20,373 nt of DNA from Actinotignum timonense (GCF_030216305.1 NZ_JASOKT010000022.1:1-20373), one strand, 5' to 3'; shown: positions 1 through 8,111, counted from the first letter of the stretch. Notes: generated from the letters alone by a model not told the origin. A program made the numbers and translations.

Positions 1-87
1 CGTAGCAAAAACCACCCGGCTACGTAGCAAAAACCACCCGGCTACGTAGCAAAAACCACCCGGCTACGTAGCAAAAAACTACCCGGC
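1..87. repeat. 22-bp tandem repeat array with palindromic junctions
   Basis: Three identical 22-bp units (1-22, 23-44, 45-66) begin CGTAGCAAAAACC and end CCCGGCTA. A fourth, slightly diverged copy (67-87) has one extra A and a C-to-T change. Each junction forms the 10-bp palindrome GCTACGTAGC, so every unit can fold as CGTAGC / GCTACG around a 12-nt loop. The array touches the left window edge and may continue beyond it. It lies just downstream of the lipoprotein terminator. No function is known to me. Confidence 0.9.
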
Positions 88-129
88 AAAAAAGCAAGCG
101 GCCCGGCGGCTTGTGACAAGCTGCCGGGC
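88..129 (-). terminator. Rho-independent terminator of the lipoprotein gene
   Basis: Arms 101-113 and 117-129 form a 13-bp stem (GCCCGGCGGCTTG / CAAGCTGCCGGGC, one G-U pair) with a 3-nt loop. Read on the minus strand, the stem is followed after 7 nt by a run of six T (88-93). It sits 10 bp past the lipoprotein stop codon, so it should end that transcript. Confidence 0.8.
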
Positions 130-139
130 GCGCCCAGGA

Positions 140-1075
140 TTAGAAACTACCGCTGCCAGCGGGAGCCTTGCGGGCTTCATCTGGTAGCTGGAGAGGCTTG
201 GCCTGGCGGTAATCCCAGCGCACCCGCGTTTCGGTGGGTAGGCCCTGGAAGTAGGCCGGAGCCACGATGGCCATTCCCCGCACCTCGTACGTTTTCTTAT
301 CGATGCGCACCTGCAGGTTCGCGGAATCGTCCAGTTCCAAACCGGGGGATGCCCCCTGCATTTCCTGCGCCATCGCACCGGAGAGCGGGCCAACAATAAG
401 GTAGTTCTCCGCGTCCTCAAAGACTTGGGTGCTATCAATATCCGGGAAAATATCTTCCCCGCGGTAGGAGCCGGGCGAGGTGGGAGCATCCCCGGAATCC
501 ATGATATCGGCCATGCTTTCCTCGGTTTTACTCCAGATGCCGGCCATATTGGTATACACCGTGACGGTATCCGGCTTCGGGCTTTCCCCGATCCAGATCG
601 CGGTGGATATCTTACTGGGCATACCTTCCGCTTCCGCCCCGGGAATCCCGGAGGCGTCAATATCCATCTGCATGGCCATGAGGCGGGTGCCGGAATCCAC
701 ATCGATATCAATATCGATCGTGGCAACCCCGGGGCCGGTGCCGGGCACGTCCGCGGAAATCTCCATGGACATATCAAGCCCCAGGGAGGTGCCGAAGAAA
801 TCCTGCGAGCTTTTCGCAATAACCTCATCCTGTTTGGCGATGGCGCGCTTAATAATCTCACGGGCCTGAGCGTTATCAGCCACCGGCGTGAATTGCCCGG
901 TTTTCGAGATGCTTTCGTCAAAGAGAGGAGCGCCGCCCGAGCCGCCCTGGCCGTGCCCTTCGCTCATCAACGGGCCGGGCTTAGCTTCCGGGGTGACCAG
1001 CGCATTATTCGCGCACCCGCTCAGGATCAGGGCACCGGCGGCTACCACCGCGAGAGGTTTCCACATCTTCGTCAT
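140..1075 (-). CDS. Secreted lipoprotein, possible LppX/LprG-like fold
   Basis: The 311-residue product opens with a short basic stretch, a hydrophobic segment (about 7-18) and a lipobox LSGC ending at Cys21. It is therefore exported and lipid-anchored to the outer face of the membrane. The start at 1075 is preferred over longer upstream reading because it places the signal peptide at the N-terminus and has AGTGGAG upstream. A Gly/Ser-rich linker follows, then alternating hydrophobic/polar strands such as DIDIDVDSGTRL and DIDASGIPG, which look like a beta-rich ligand-binding fold. The spacing of strands and the region near VYTNMAGIWSK recall the LppX/LprA/LprF/LprG (LolA-like) family of actinobacterial lipoproteins, but this is a guess from pattern, not a clear motif. 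It is monocistronic, divergent from the methyltransferase gene, and ends at a strong terminator. Confidence 0.8.
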   Translation of the reverse strand: MTKMWKPLAVVAAGALILSGCANNALVTPEAKPGPLMSEGHGQGGSGGAPLFDESISKTGQFTPVADNAQAREIIKRAIAKQDEVIAKSSQDFFGTSLGLDMSMEISADVPGTGPGVATIDIDIDVDSGTRLMAMQMDIDASGIPGAEAEGMPSKISTAIWIGESPKPDTVTVYTNMAGIWSKTEESMADIMDSGDAPTSPGSYRGEDIFPDIDSTQVFEDAENYLIVGPLSGAMAQEMQGASPGLELDDSANLQVRIDKKTYEVRGMAIVAPAYFQGLPTETRVRWDYRQAKPLQLPDEARKAPAGSGSF

Positions 1076-1142
1076 CGCTGCTCCACTTCTTGGGGTTTCC
1101 CGCACCCGGGCCTGGGGTGGCGAATCGTTTATTGCGCTTACG

Positions 1143-1156
1143 TGTACCACTGTACA
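1143..1156. promoter_or_regulatory. Inverted repeat TGTAC-N4-GTACA in the lipoprotein/methyltransferase intergenic region
   Basis: A perfect 5-bp inverted repeat with a 4-bp centre lies 67 bp upstream of the lipoprotein start. Its right arm overlaps TTGTAC (minus strand, 1157-1152), a possible -35 element, but the matching -10 (CAATAA, 1134-1129) is poor. An operator is possible but not shown. Confidence 0.3.
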
Positions 1157-1240
1157 AGGCCGACGGCGCCAGCGAAACACGGGCCTCGGTGGCCCGCGGG
1201 TAAATATGGCGCTTCCCCATGGTCGGGGCGGGCGCGCCGG

Positions 1241-1246
1241 TAGACT
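1241..1246 (+). promoter_or_regulatory. Candidate -10 element for a leaderless methyltransferase mRNA
   Basis: TAGACT fits the actinobacterial -10 pattern TANNNT and ends 6 nt before the GTG start at 1253. That is the spacing expected when transcription starts at the start codon. The purines directly before the GTG are too close to act as a normal ribosome binding site. No clear -35 is seen. Confidence 0.4.
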
Positions 1247-1252
1247 GGGAGA

Positions 1253-2101
1253 GTGACAGATTCTTCCCAGTCTTGTGATTCTCGTGATGATATCAGCGCG
1301 CCCGCGGACGAGGCCGTGCCTGCCGTTGATGCTGCGCCTACCGCAGGCGCTGGCGATCCCGCCGTGCTCGCGGATGAGGCCGCTGAGCTGCCCGCGCACC
1401 GCATTCCAGAACCGGGCGGCTCGCCCTACGGTGAAAAACGCACGGTCGGGGTGGGGCCGCACCCGCTGCCTTGGCCGGACGACCCCCGCCTGGACCCGCA
1501 GCTTTTAGCGGAAGGTGACCACCGTAACGTCGTCGACGCATATCGTTATTGGAGCGTGGAAGCGATCAAGGCCGATATGGCAAGCCGGGCGGTCAGCGCC
1601 CATATCGCCATTGAGAATCTCCAGCACGACCTCAATATCGGGTCGATTGTGCGCAGCGCCAATGCCTTTAATTTCGGTGGCGTGCATATCGTGGGGCGGC
1701 ACAAGTGGAATAAGCGCGGGGCGCTCGTCACCGACCGCTACCTCACGATGTACTACCATCCCACCCCGGCTGACCTGGAAGAATGGGCGCGCGAGCATAA
1801 GTACCAGCTCATCGCCATCGATAACCAGGAGGGCGCGGTGCCCCTGGAGCAGTCCGAACTTCCGGAGAATTGCCTGCTGGTTTTCGGGCAGGAATCCGCT
1901 GGGATCTCCCCCGATTTGCTTGAGCGCTGCGACGGCGCGGTGGAAATCACCCAGGATGGCTCCACCCGTTCCCTCAACGTGGCCGCGGCCGCGGCCATCG
2001 CCATGCACTGGTGGGTGACGCAGCATGCGCGTAGCGCACATCCCGACAACGCTGCCAATTGCGCTCATACTTCCAATCCCACACCCGTAACCAACCACTA
2101 A
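1253..2101 (+). CDS. SpoU/TrmH-family RNA 2'-O-methyltransferase
   Basis: The 282-residue protein has the three SPOUT signatures in order. Motif 1 is NIGSIVRSANAFN (about 128-140), with the catalytic-type Asn and Arg. Motif 2 is LVFGQESAGIS (209-219), and motif 3 is GSTRSLNVAAAAAIA (236-250), which forms the knotted S-adenosylmethionine site. It should methylate a ribose 2'-OH in tRNA or rRNA in the cytoplasm; the target cannot be told from sequence. The first 80 residues are an acidic, Ala/Pro-rich extension without a recognisable domain. The start is the GTG at 1253, chosen because it lies 6 nt from a TANNNT box; a later start inside the extension cannot be excluded. Its stop lies 14 bp before the aroB start, so the two are probably cotranscribed. 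Confidence 0.9.
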   Translation: MTDSSQSCDSRDDISAPADEAVPAVDAAPTAGAGDPAVLADEAAELPAHRIPEPGGSPYGEKRTVGVGPHPLPWPDDPRLDPQLLAEGDHRNVVDAYRYWSVEAIKADMASRAVSAHIAIENLQHDLNIGSIVRSANAFNFGGVHIVGRHKWNKRGALVTDRYLTMYYHPTPADLEEWAREHKYQLIAIDNQEGAVPLEQSELPENCLLVFGQESAGISPDLLERCDGAVEITQDGSTRSLNVAAAAAIAMHWWVTQHARSAHPDNAANCAHTSNPTPVTNH

Positions 2102-2115
2102 CCCAGGAGGAGCAC

Positions 2116-3288
2116 GTGGTTACCCGCCTCAATGTTGAATTGACTCGCACCGTTGATGAGTCGTACCCGCTGCTTATCGGCACCGATCTGGCCGGCGAGC
2201 TACCCGGCGTGCTGGAAGCGGCCGGGCTAGGCCGCTCCCGGGTGGCGGTTATTACCGATAGCACCGTCAATGAACTCATTGGCGCGCAGGTCATGGAGGT
2301 GCTCAGCGGCGCCGCGCAATCGCAGAGCGCGCAATCCCGCTCCCCGCAGCTCTTCGTTTTCCCGGCCGGGGAAGAAAACAAAACCCGCGCCACCAAAGAA
2401 CAGCTGGAAGACGCCATGCTCGCCGCCGGCTTCAACCGCGACACCGTGGTGGTGGCCCTGGGCGGCGGGGTGGTCTCCGACCTGGCCGGTTTCGTGGCCG
2501 CTACCTTCACCCGCGGCGTCCCGTATATCACCATGACGACGACGCTCGTGGGCGCGGCGGATGCCGCCATCGGAGGTAAAACCGCGGTGGATACCCCGGC
2601 CGCCACCAACCTCATCGGGGCATTCCACCAGCCGCGCGCCGTCCTCATCGACGTGGCGCGCTGGGCAACGCTCACCGACTCACAACTGCGCGACGGCATG
2701 GGCGAAACCGTCAAGCACGCCTGCCTGGCCGACCACAACTTCTTCGAGACCCTGGAAGAACACTTCGTGCAGCGCGGTCGGGGTGTGCGGGAGATGGTGG
2801 GCGATACCGAACTCAGCGGCTATATCGCCCGCCGCAATGCGGAAATCAAGGTGGAGGTGGTGCAATCCGATGTGCACGAAGGCAACCGCCGCATGGCCCT
2901 CAACCTCGGCCACACCATCGGGCGGGCCCTGGAGGCCGCGCTGGATTACGCTCTCCCGCACGGGGAATGCGTAGCGATTGGGCTGAATCTGCAATGCCGG
3001 CTCGGGCTGCGCTACGGCTACCTCACCGCGGAGGACGCCCAGCGGGTGGATACCCTGCTGCGCGCCATCGGCCTGCCCACCGAGCTACCCGCCGGGGCGA
3101 GCGTGGCGGATATTATGCGTGCCATGGGCCACGATAAAAAATCGCTGGGCGGAGCCATTCGTTTTGTTTTCCAGCGCGGCATTGGCGCGATGGAAACCTT
3201 CGCGGGCGGCAGTTACGCGCGCGAGATCCCCAGCGCTGAGGTACGCGAATTCCTGGAGGCTCAGCCGCGCCAGGAGCTCACGGCCTAG
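2116..3288 (+). CDS. aroB: 3-dehydroquinate synthase
   Basis: AroB converts DAHP to 3-dehydroquinate, the second step of the shikimate pathway, in the cytoplasm with NAD and a divalent metal. The 390-residue product shows the NAD-binding GGGVVSDLAGF (116-126), the GGKTAVD loop (153-159), and metal ligands in GETVKHA (Glu197), NLGHTIG (His266) and LPHGEC (His282). The GTG at 2116 is chosen over an in-frame ATG at 2059 because a perfect AGGAGG (2105-2110) precedes it by 5 nt, and the longer version would overlap the methyltransferase gene by 43 bp. It is slightly longer than the usual 350-370 residues; a Gln/Ser-rich loop near 67-77 accounts for part of this. No other shikimate gene is nearby, so this aroB stands apart from the usual aroC-aroK-aroB cluster. 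Confidence 0.97.
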   Translation: MVTRLNVELTRTVDESYPLLIGTDLAGELPGVLEAAGLGRSRVAVITDSTVNELIGAQVMEVLSGAAQSQSAQSRSPQLFVFPAGEENKTRATKEQLEDAMLAAGFNRDTVVVALGGGVVSDLAGFVAATFTRGVPYITMTTTLVGAADAAIGGKTAVDTPAATNLIGAFHQPRAVLIDVARWATLTDSQLRDGMGETVKHACLADHNFFETLEEHFVQRGRGVREMVGDTELSGYIARRNAEIKVEVVQSDVHEGNRRMALNLGHTIGRALEAALDYALPHGECVAIGLNLQCRLGLRYGYLTAEDAQRVDTLLRAIGLPTELPAGASVADIMRAMGHDKKSLGGAIRFVFQRGIGAMETFAGGSYAREIPSAEVREFLEAQPRQELTA

Positions 3289-3292
3289 TGTT

Positions 3293-3754
3293 TTAGCGCA
3301 GCAGCACTTCGATTTCGACCTCGACAGGGGCGTCCAGCGGGAGCACGCTCACGCCGACGGCTGAGCGCGTATGTGCGCCGTCGCCGCCAAAAATCTCCCC
3401 GAAAAGTTCGCTGGCACCGTTCGCGACCTGGGGTTGTGCGGTGAAACTCGGGTCGGACGCCACAAAAACGGTGACGTGCGAAATGCTGAGGATATTATCG
3501 ACGCCGCCCGCAACCTCCGCGGCCGCCGCGAGGGCGTTAATCCCGGCGATACGCGCGTAAGAATAGCCGTCCTCCGCGGTGATCTCCGCGCCGAGCTTCC
3601 CGGTGGCCGGCAGCTGGCCGTCCACGAAAGGCAGCTGCCCGGAGGTTCGCACCGTATCCCCGTGCCGCTTGGCGGGAATATAAGCTGCAACAGGAGCGGC
3701 AACCGGGGGAAGGGTGATACCCAGGCTGGTCAAACGGGTGCTGATAGTGTCCAT
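3293..3754 (-). CDS. RidA/YjgF-family protein
   Basis: The 153-residue protein matches the small trimeric RidA (YjgF/YER057c/UK114) fold. It has the N-terminal RTSGQLPFVDGQ region, the central ARIAGINALAAAAEVAGGVDNI helix, and the C-terminal RSAVGVSVLPLDAPVEVEIE stretch. Archetypal RidA proteins deaminate enamine/imine intermediates made by PLP enzymes, using the Arg of that last motif. This longer subgroup is common in Actinobacteria and its substrate is less certain. The ATG at 3754 has GAGAGG 6 nt upstream. It lies downstream of whiB on the same strand and converges with aroB with only 4 bp between stop codons. A ridA-like gene also lies near whiB4 in mycobacteria. Confidence 0.9.
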   Translation of the reverse strand: MDTISTRLTSLGITLPPVAAPVAAYIPAKRHGDTVRTSGQLPFVDGQLPATGKLGAEITAEDGYSYARIAGINALAAAAEVAGGVDNILSISHVTVFVASDPSFTAQPQVANGASELFGEIFGGDGAHTRSAVGVSVLPLDAPVEVEIEVLLR

Positions 3755-3788
3755 GCGTAGGCCTCTCGCGGAATCGTTGAGTGTGAGC

Positions 3789-3804
3789 GCGCGGAATACC
3801 GCGC
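3789..3804. terminator. GC-rich hairpin between ridA and whiB
   Basis: A perfect 6-bp stem GCGCGG / CCGCGC closes an AATA loop in the 156-bp whiB-ridA gap. No T-run follows on either strand, so it may be a weak pause or terminator of the whiB transcript, or may only be a folded leader of ridA. The rest of this gap shows no gene. Confidence 0.25.
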
Positions 3805-3910
3805 CTGGTCATAGGTTAGCGCGAAGGTTACGGCTGCGCGAAGTTGCGGCGTCTCTGGTGGAACGACGGCGCAGCCAGCTGCCCGCGGGCTACATTTCCG
3901 GTGGGCGTGC

Positions 3911-4222
3911 TTAGCCGTCCCCCTCGCGCAGGGAGCGGGCCAGGGGGTCGCGCCCCTCAAAAATGCGACGCCTCCAATTGCGTTCTTCCGGGTGGCGGCG
4001 CAGCAGGGCGCGGCGTTCGCGTTCCGTCATCCCGCCCCACACCCCGAACATCATTTCCGCGTCCAGCGAATCAGCCAGGCAGTGCAGGCGCACCGGGCAG
4101 CGAAAACAAATTGAGCGGGCCTGGCGCTGGGCGGCGCCGCGCACGAAAAGAGAATCGGGATCGATATCGGTGCAGGCGGCAGCATCTGCCCAGTGCGGAT
4201 ACAGGGCTAGTGTTGTGGTCAT
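3911..4222 (-). CDS. WhiB-family iron-sulfur transcription regulator (WhiB4-like by position)
   Basis: The 103-residue protein has the four conserved cysteines that bind a [4Fe-4S] cluster (Cys17, Cys39, Cys42, Cys48; C-x21-C-x2-C-x5-C). These are followed by the GVWGG turn (60-64) and the basic stretch RERRALLRRHPEERNWRRR, which contacts DNA. Such proteins are actinobacteria-specific sensors of redox or nitric oxide that usually work with the main sigma factor. The ATG at 4222 has GAGGGGG just upstream. It is divergent from the penicillin-binding protein gene, which is the neighbourhood of mycobacterial whiB4 and ponA2, so WhiB4 is the likeliest subgroup. That assignment rests on position, not on a diagnostic residue. 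Confidence 0.95.
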   Translation of the reverse strand: MTTTLALYPHWADAAACTDIDPDSLFVRGAAQRQARSICFRCPVRLHCLADSLDAEMMFGVWGGMTERERRALLRRHPEERNWRRRIFEGRDPLARSLREGDG

Positions 4223-4259
4223 CTATCCCCCTCACTCCGGCGTGGTGGTGTTAAACGGT

Positions 4260-4274
4260 ACAGTTCTTTACTGT
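4260..4274. promoter_or_regulatory. Inverted repeat ACAGT-N5-ACTGT in the whiB/pbp divergent promoter region
   Basis: The 205-bp gap between whiB and the penicillin-binding protein gene is locally AT-rich (about 4250-4320). ACAGT / ACTGT form a perfect 5-bp inverted repeat with a 5-bp centre, 38-52 bp upstream of the whiB start. A TATGAT hexamer on the minus strand (4286-4281) could be a -10 for whiB. The repeat would then lie at or just past the start of that transcript, where a repressor could act. This is inference. Confidence 0.35.
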
Positions 4275-4414
4275 TTTACGATCATAATATTAGCGTTTTA
4301 TGACGTGCGCTACTTTGGTCCGCCTTGTGGAGAGGTGGAGCTTGGGTAAGCCTGGGGAAGCGCGGGGAACCCCGGGGAAGCGTATGTCTCGTTTCTTTCG
4401 CCGCGCCGGGTCAG

Positions 4415-4420
4415 TATTCT
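4415..4420 (+). promoter_or_regulatory. Candidate -10 element for the penicillin-binding protein gene
   Basis: TATTCT fits TANNNT and ends 7 nt before the ATG at 4428, again the spacing of a leaderless transcript. The AGGGG between them is only 1 nt from the ATG, too close for normal ribosome binding. Confidence 0.4.
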
Positions 4421-4427
4421 TAGGGGT

Positions 4428-6680
4428 ATGTCGAGTTCTAGCCCGAAAAAACAAGCGACCGGACGCCAAATCGGAACGTTCGTGCTGGCGCTGATCCTGG
4501 CTCTGTGCGGCGGGGGCGCCCTCATGGCCGGGATTGCGCTGCCTTTCGTTATGACGATGGGAACCACGGCCAATGCGGTGACCGGTATTTTCGACGACGT
4601 GCCGGAGGACTTAGGCTTTACCGAACCTTCGGAGCAGACGGTTCTGCTGGCCAAAGACGGATCGGTGCTGGCCCGGTTCTATATTGAAAACCGGATCAAC
4701 GTGCGCTCCGATCAGATCTCGCAGCATATGAAAAACGCCGTCGTAGCAATTGAGGATAGGCGTTTTTACGAGCACCACGGCATTGACGTGCAGGGTACCG
4801 TCAGCGCGCTGGTCTCCAATCTCACCTCGGGCGGGCTTTCGGGCGGTTCGTCCATCACCCAGCAGTACGTGAAAAATGCGCTCCTGGAAGAGGGGCGTAT
4901 CGCTGATGATAATGAGAAAATCAAGCGGGCTACCGAACAGACCATCGCGCGTAAAATCAACGAAGCTCGCTACGCTATCGCCGTTGAAAAAACGATGACG
5001 AAAGATGAGATTCTCACCGGCTATCTCAATCTTGCGCAATTCGGCCCCTCGCAATACGGGGTGGAAACTGCCGCGCAGCGCTACTTCTCCAAGTCCGCGA
5101 AGGATTTGACGGTGGTGGAAGCGGCCACCATGGCCGGGATCACCCAGAATCCGGCCCAATGGGATCCGGTACGCCATCCGGAAGCGAATACCGAGCGCCG
5201 CAATGTGGTGTTGGGCGAAATGTACCGCTCCGGTTTCATTACCGAAGCGGAAATGAAGGAAGCTCAGGCCACTCCGATTGAATCGTATATGCACGTTTCC
5301 GAGCAATCGGCCGGCTGCGGTTCGGTGGGTATTAGCGCCTACTTCTGCGAGTACGTGGTCAAGGATTTGCTCAATGACAAGGCGCTAGGTGCCACCCGCG
5401 CCGAGCGTACCCGCCAGCTCTACCGCGGCGGCAAAGTCATCCGCACCACCCTGGATTCGGCACGCCAGCAGCACGCCTATGACTCGGTGGTTTATCACCA
5501 GCCCGTGGATGACGCTTCCGGAATTGATGCCGCGCTGGTATCGGTGGAGCCGGGGAGCGGGCATATTGTTTCGATGGTGCAAAATACCCGCTTCGGGGTT
5601 CCGAATGAAACGGATACCCGCATGACGCAGGTGAACGTCACGGCACCGCAGGATATGGGTGGCGGTGCCGGCTTCCAGTCCGGATCAACATTCAAGATAT
5701 TTACCCTGGTGGAATGGCTGGATTCCGGGCGCAGTGCCTATGACGTGGTGGATAGTAGCGAAGGCTTGCTGCCACAGAGCTCATTCCAGGCTTCGTGTAC
5801 GAATCTGGCGGGTGAACCCTGGCCGGTGGGGAACCTGGGGCAATCCAACCGCCCGCGCACGGTGCTAGAAGGTACTCGCATGTCCACTAACGGCACCTTC
5901 GCGCATATGGCCCAGAAGCTGGATCTGTGCCAGATCGCGAATAAAGCCCAGGCTATGGGCGTGGAGCGCGGGGATCACGAGCCCTTTACTATTGTTCCCC
6001 CGATGATTCTGGGTACGAATAACGTCACCCCGCTTTCCATGGCGACGGCCGGAGCTACCCTCGCCAATGACGGTATTCGTTGCGATCCGATGTCCTATAC
6101 CTCCATCGAAGAACACGATGGCACGGTTATTTCCGAACGCAAACCGCAGTGCCAGCAGGCTATTTCCAAGGAAACTGCGCGCAAAACGAATGCGGTGCTT
6201 CAGCACGTGGTAGAACCCGGGGCGACCGGTGAGAAAGCGGCGCTGCGTGGGCGCCAGGTGGCCGGGAAAACCGGTACCTCCGATAAGGACTGGCACGCGT
6301 GGTTTATGGGTTACACCCCGCAGCTTGCCACTGTGACCTGGCAGGGCCACATGGAAGGCAATATTTCCATGTTCGACGCCGTTATTAAGGGTCAGTGGCA
6401 CTCGGAAGTCTACGGTGGGCTATTCCCCGCGATGATGTTCTCTGATTATATGAACGCTGCGTTGGCCGGTCAGCCGGCGGTGCCCTTCCCGCAGCCCACC
6501 ACCCCGATGCGGCGCCCGGCACCCGCCACGCGGGAGCCGGCCACGCCCTCGCCATCTCCCACGCCCGCGCCGGCGCCCGCGCAACCCGCGCCGGGGGAGC
6601 AGGGCGCGGTTCCGCCCGAGGCCGTTCACGAAGGCGAGAGCAACGAAGAATACGAAGAAGTCGAGGTCGTGGAAGAGTAG
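4428..6680 (+). CDS. Class A penicillin-binding protein (PonA2-like)
   Basis: This 750-residue bifunctional enzyme polymerises glycan strands and crosslinks peptides at the outer face of the membrane. After a short cytoplasmic tail and one membrane segment (about 14-42) comes the GT51 transglycosylase with catalytic Glu109 (IEDRRFYEHHG), GGSSITQQYVKN and LNLAQFGPSQYG. The transpeptidase has the three penicillin-binding motifs: STFK (Ser420-Lys423), STN (486-488) and KTG (614-616). The C-terminus is a Pro/Ala-rich linker and an acidic Glu tail. There is no PASTA repeat, unlike mycobacterial PonA2. The start ATG gives a sensible N-terminus and follows a TANNNT box. The metallophosphoesterase gene follows on the same strand, as in mycobacteria (Rv3682-Rv3683), with a 137-bp gap. 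All catalytic residues I can see are intact. Confidence 0.96.
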   Translation: MSSSSPKKQATGRQIGTFVLALILALCGGGALMAGIALPFVMTMGTTANAVTGIFDDVPEDLGFTEPSEQTVLLAKDGSVLARFYIENRINVRSDQISQHMKNAVVAIEDRRFYEHHGIDVQGTVSALVSNLTSGGLSGGSSITQQYVKNALLEEGRIADDNEKIKRATEQTIARKINEARYAIAVEKTMTKDEILTGYLNLAQFGPSQYGVETAAQRYFSKSAKDLTVVEAATMAGITQNPAQWDPVRHPEANTERRNVVLGEMYRSGFITEAEMKEAQATPIESYMHVSEQSAGCGSVGISAYFCEYVVKDLLNDKALGATRAERTRQLYRGGKVIRTTLDSARQQHAYDSVVYHQPVDDASGIDAALVSVEPGSGHIVSMVQNTRFGVPNETDTRMTQVNVTAPQDMGGGAGFQSGSTFKIFTLVEWLDSGRSAYDVVDSSEGLLPQSSFQASCTNLAGEPWPVGNLGQSNRPRTVLEGTRMSTNGTFAHMAQKLDLCQIANKAQAMGVERGDHEPFTIVPPMILGTNNVTPLSMATAGATLANDGIRCDPMSYTSIEEHDGTVISERKPQCQQAISKETARKTNAVLQHVVEPGATGEKAALRGRQVAGKTGTSDKDWHAWFMGYTPQLATVTWQGHMEGNISMFDAVIKGQWHSEVYGGLFPAMMFSDYMNAALAGQPAVPFPQPTTPMRRPAPATREPATPSPSPTPAPAPAQPAPGEQGAVPPEAVHEGESNEEYEEVEVVEE

Positions 6681-6703
6681 CCGATGCTGCGCGGCCTGGG
6701 CTT

Positions 6704-6740
6704 CACGGCTAGGGCTGCGCGGCGTGAAACCCTGGCCGTG
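6704..6740. terminator. Stem-loop after the penicillin-binding protein gene
   Basis: CACGGCTAGGG (6704-6714) pairs with CCCTGGCCGTG (6730-6740) with one mismatch and a 15-nt loop, 24 bp past the stop codon. There is no T-run, so it may be a weak terminator or an mRNA-stabilising structure ahead of the next gene. Confidence 0.3.
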
Positions 6741-6817
6741 TGTGCTAGGCGGGCCGGGTTATCAGGGCCGGTGGCATTCCAGAAACCGTAGGACGCGCGA
6801 AAAGGAAGGCGGATACC

Positions 6818-7951
6818 GTGAGCGAAGCTGATAAGCACCGAGTCCCGCGCACCGCGCTCAAGGCCCTGGGTGCCGGCGTGGCAGCGGGCGCGGCCGCGGG
6901 CGCCGGGTGCCTGGGTTGGGCGCTGCACGAAGCACACCGCTACACCCTGCGCGAGCGGGTGCTGGTGCTGCCGCAAGTTGCGAGCACGGCCGGTGAGCTG
7001 CGCATTCTCCACCTCTCGGATATGCACCTGCTGCGCCGCCACCGGGCCAAGCGGCAATTCTTGAGCGACCTCGCCGAGCGCTGCCGCCCGGATCTCGTAG
7101 TCCTGACGGGCGACCATCTGTCCGAAGCGCGCGCCGTCGGCCCTCTCCTCGAGGCGCTGGCGCCGCTCGCTGATATTCCGGGGCTTTTCGTGTACGGCTC
7201 GAATGATTATTTCGCGCCGGTGCTCAAGAATCCCTTGCGCTACGTGGCGCCGGGGCTCTTCCCGCCGCTCGCCGAGAAGGACGAACCGGATTTGCCCTGG
7301 GAGGAAATGACCGCCGGGCTGGAAGCTTTCGGCTGGATCGATCTCAATAATCGACGGGCGCGGCTGCGCGCGGCGGCCTGGGACATCGACGCGGTCGGCA
7401 TGGACGACCCGCATATCGGCCGGGCCCGGATGCCCCGGCCCGGCGAGGTTACCGATACCGTGGGAGGCGCCGCGGCCCCGGATGAAAGTGCGGGCGCGGA
7501 ACGTGAGCGGCGCACGAACGCTGGGCGTGGGTATCTGCGTCTCGGCGTCGTGCACGCACCGTATTGCGCCGCTCTCAACGCCTTAATGAACGACGGCGCA
7601 GTTCTGACGCTGGCCGGCCACACCCACGGAGGGCAGCTGGCGGTGCCCGGATTCGGCGCTTTGACCACGAATTGTGATCTCCCGCTGCGCTATGATTCCG
7701 GGCTTTTCGATTGGCCTTGTGGTGATGAGGTCGGTACTGAGCGGGGCGCGGGTGACGCGGGCGCGGGCCGCGCTGCGGGAGGCGACCGGGCCGAGGAGCG
7801 CCTGCCCCTGCGCGGTGATGGCGTGCGCGTGCTCCGCGGCGGTATGGCGGTGAATGTGTCTGCTGGCCTGGGGACGTCGCCGTATACGCCGGTCAGGTTC
7901 CTCCGGCCACCCGAAGCGATTGTGCTGCGGGTGCGCGGCGGCGCGGAGTGA
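6818..7951 (+). CDS. Membrane-anchored metallophosphoesterase (Rv3683-like)
   Basis: The 377-residue protein begins with an Ala/Gly-rich hydrophobic stretch (about 13-37), likely an uncleaved signal anchor. A calcineurin-like phosphoesterase domain follows. The metal-binding motifs are in order: SDMH (Asp68, His70), TGDH (Asp99), YGSNDY (Asn129), VVHAP (His246) and AGHTHGG (His268, His270). It should hydrolyse a phosphoester with two metal ions; the substrate in this subgroup is not known to me. Two low-complexity inserts (about 205-237, and another after FDWPCGD) are rich in Gly, Ala, Arg and Glu and look like surface loops. The GTG at 6818 is supported by AAGGAAGG 8 nt upstream. It follows the penicillin-binding protein gene, suggesting a cell-envelope role. 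Confidence 0.92.
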   Translation: MSEADKHRVPRTALKALGAGVAAGAAAGAGCLGWALHEAHRYTLRERVLVLPQVASTAGELRILHLSDMHLLRRHRAKRQFLSDLAERCRPDLVVLTGDHLSEARAVGPLLEALAPLADIPGLFVYGSNDYFAPVLKNPLRYVAPGLFPPLAEKDEPDLPWEEMTAGLEAFGWIDLNNRRARLRAAAWDIDAVGMDDPHIGRARMPRPGEVTDTVGGAAAPDESAGAERERRTNAGRGYLRLGVVHAPYCAALNALMNDGAVLTLAGHTHGGQLAVPGFGALTTNCDLPLRYDSGLFDWPCGDEVGTERGAGDAGAGRAAGGDRAEERLPLRGDGVRVLRGGMAVNVSAGLGTSPYTPVRFLRPPEAIVLRVRGGAE

Positions 7952-7990
7952 ACGTGCTGATCGGATAGGCGCTGGGCGGGGCGCGGGTGA

Positions 7991-8008
7991 CGCGGGGAAG
8001 TTCCCGCG
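7991..8008. terminator. Hairpin downstream of the metallophosphoesterase gene
   Basis: CGCGGG and CCCGCG close a 6-nt loop 40 bp past the stop codon. No T-run follows, so only a weak terminator can be proposed. The remaining sequence up to the tRNA shows no gene. Confidence 0.25.
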
Positions 8009-8105
8009 GGTAAGGTGTCCCGCTGACCTGTGAGGCGCATAGCGTACTGGCCTGGTTGTACGCCAGATCACTAGATCGGATTTAGCTTTTTCCGCTGCGG
8101 AGGGC

Positions 8106-8111
8106 TATTAT
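8106..8111 (+). promoter_or_regulatory. Candidate -10 element for tRNA-Pro
   Basis: TATTAT lies 18 bp before the mature tRNA 5' end, in a locally AT-rich stretch. A possible -35 (TTAGCT, 8082-8087) is 18 bp upstream and weak. Confidence 0.35.

Noticed and set aside
1..87. CRISPR array
   Set aside because: Units are directly adjacent with no spacers, and no cas gene is visible.
425..1243. Plus-strand open frame opposite the lipoprotein gene
   Set aside because: The minus strand has a lipobox, ribosome binding site and terminator; the plus frame shows only shadow composition.
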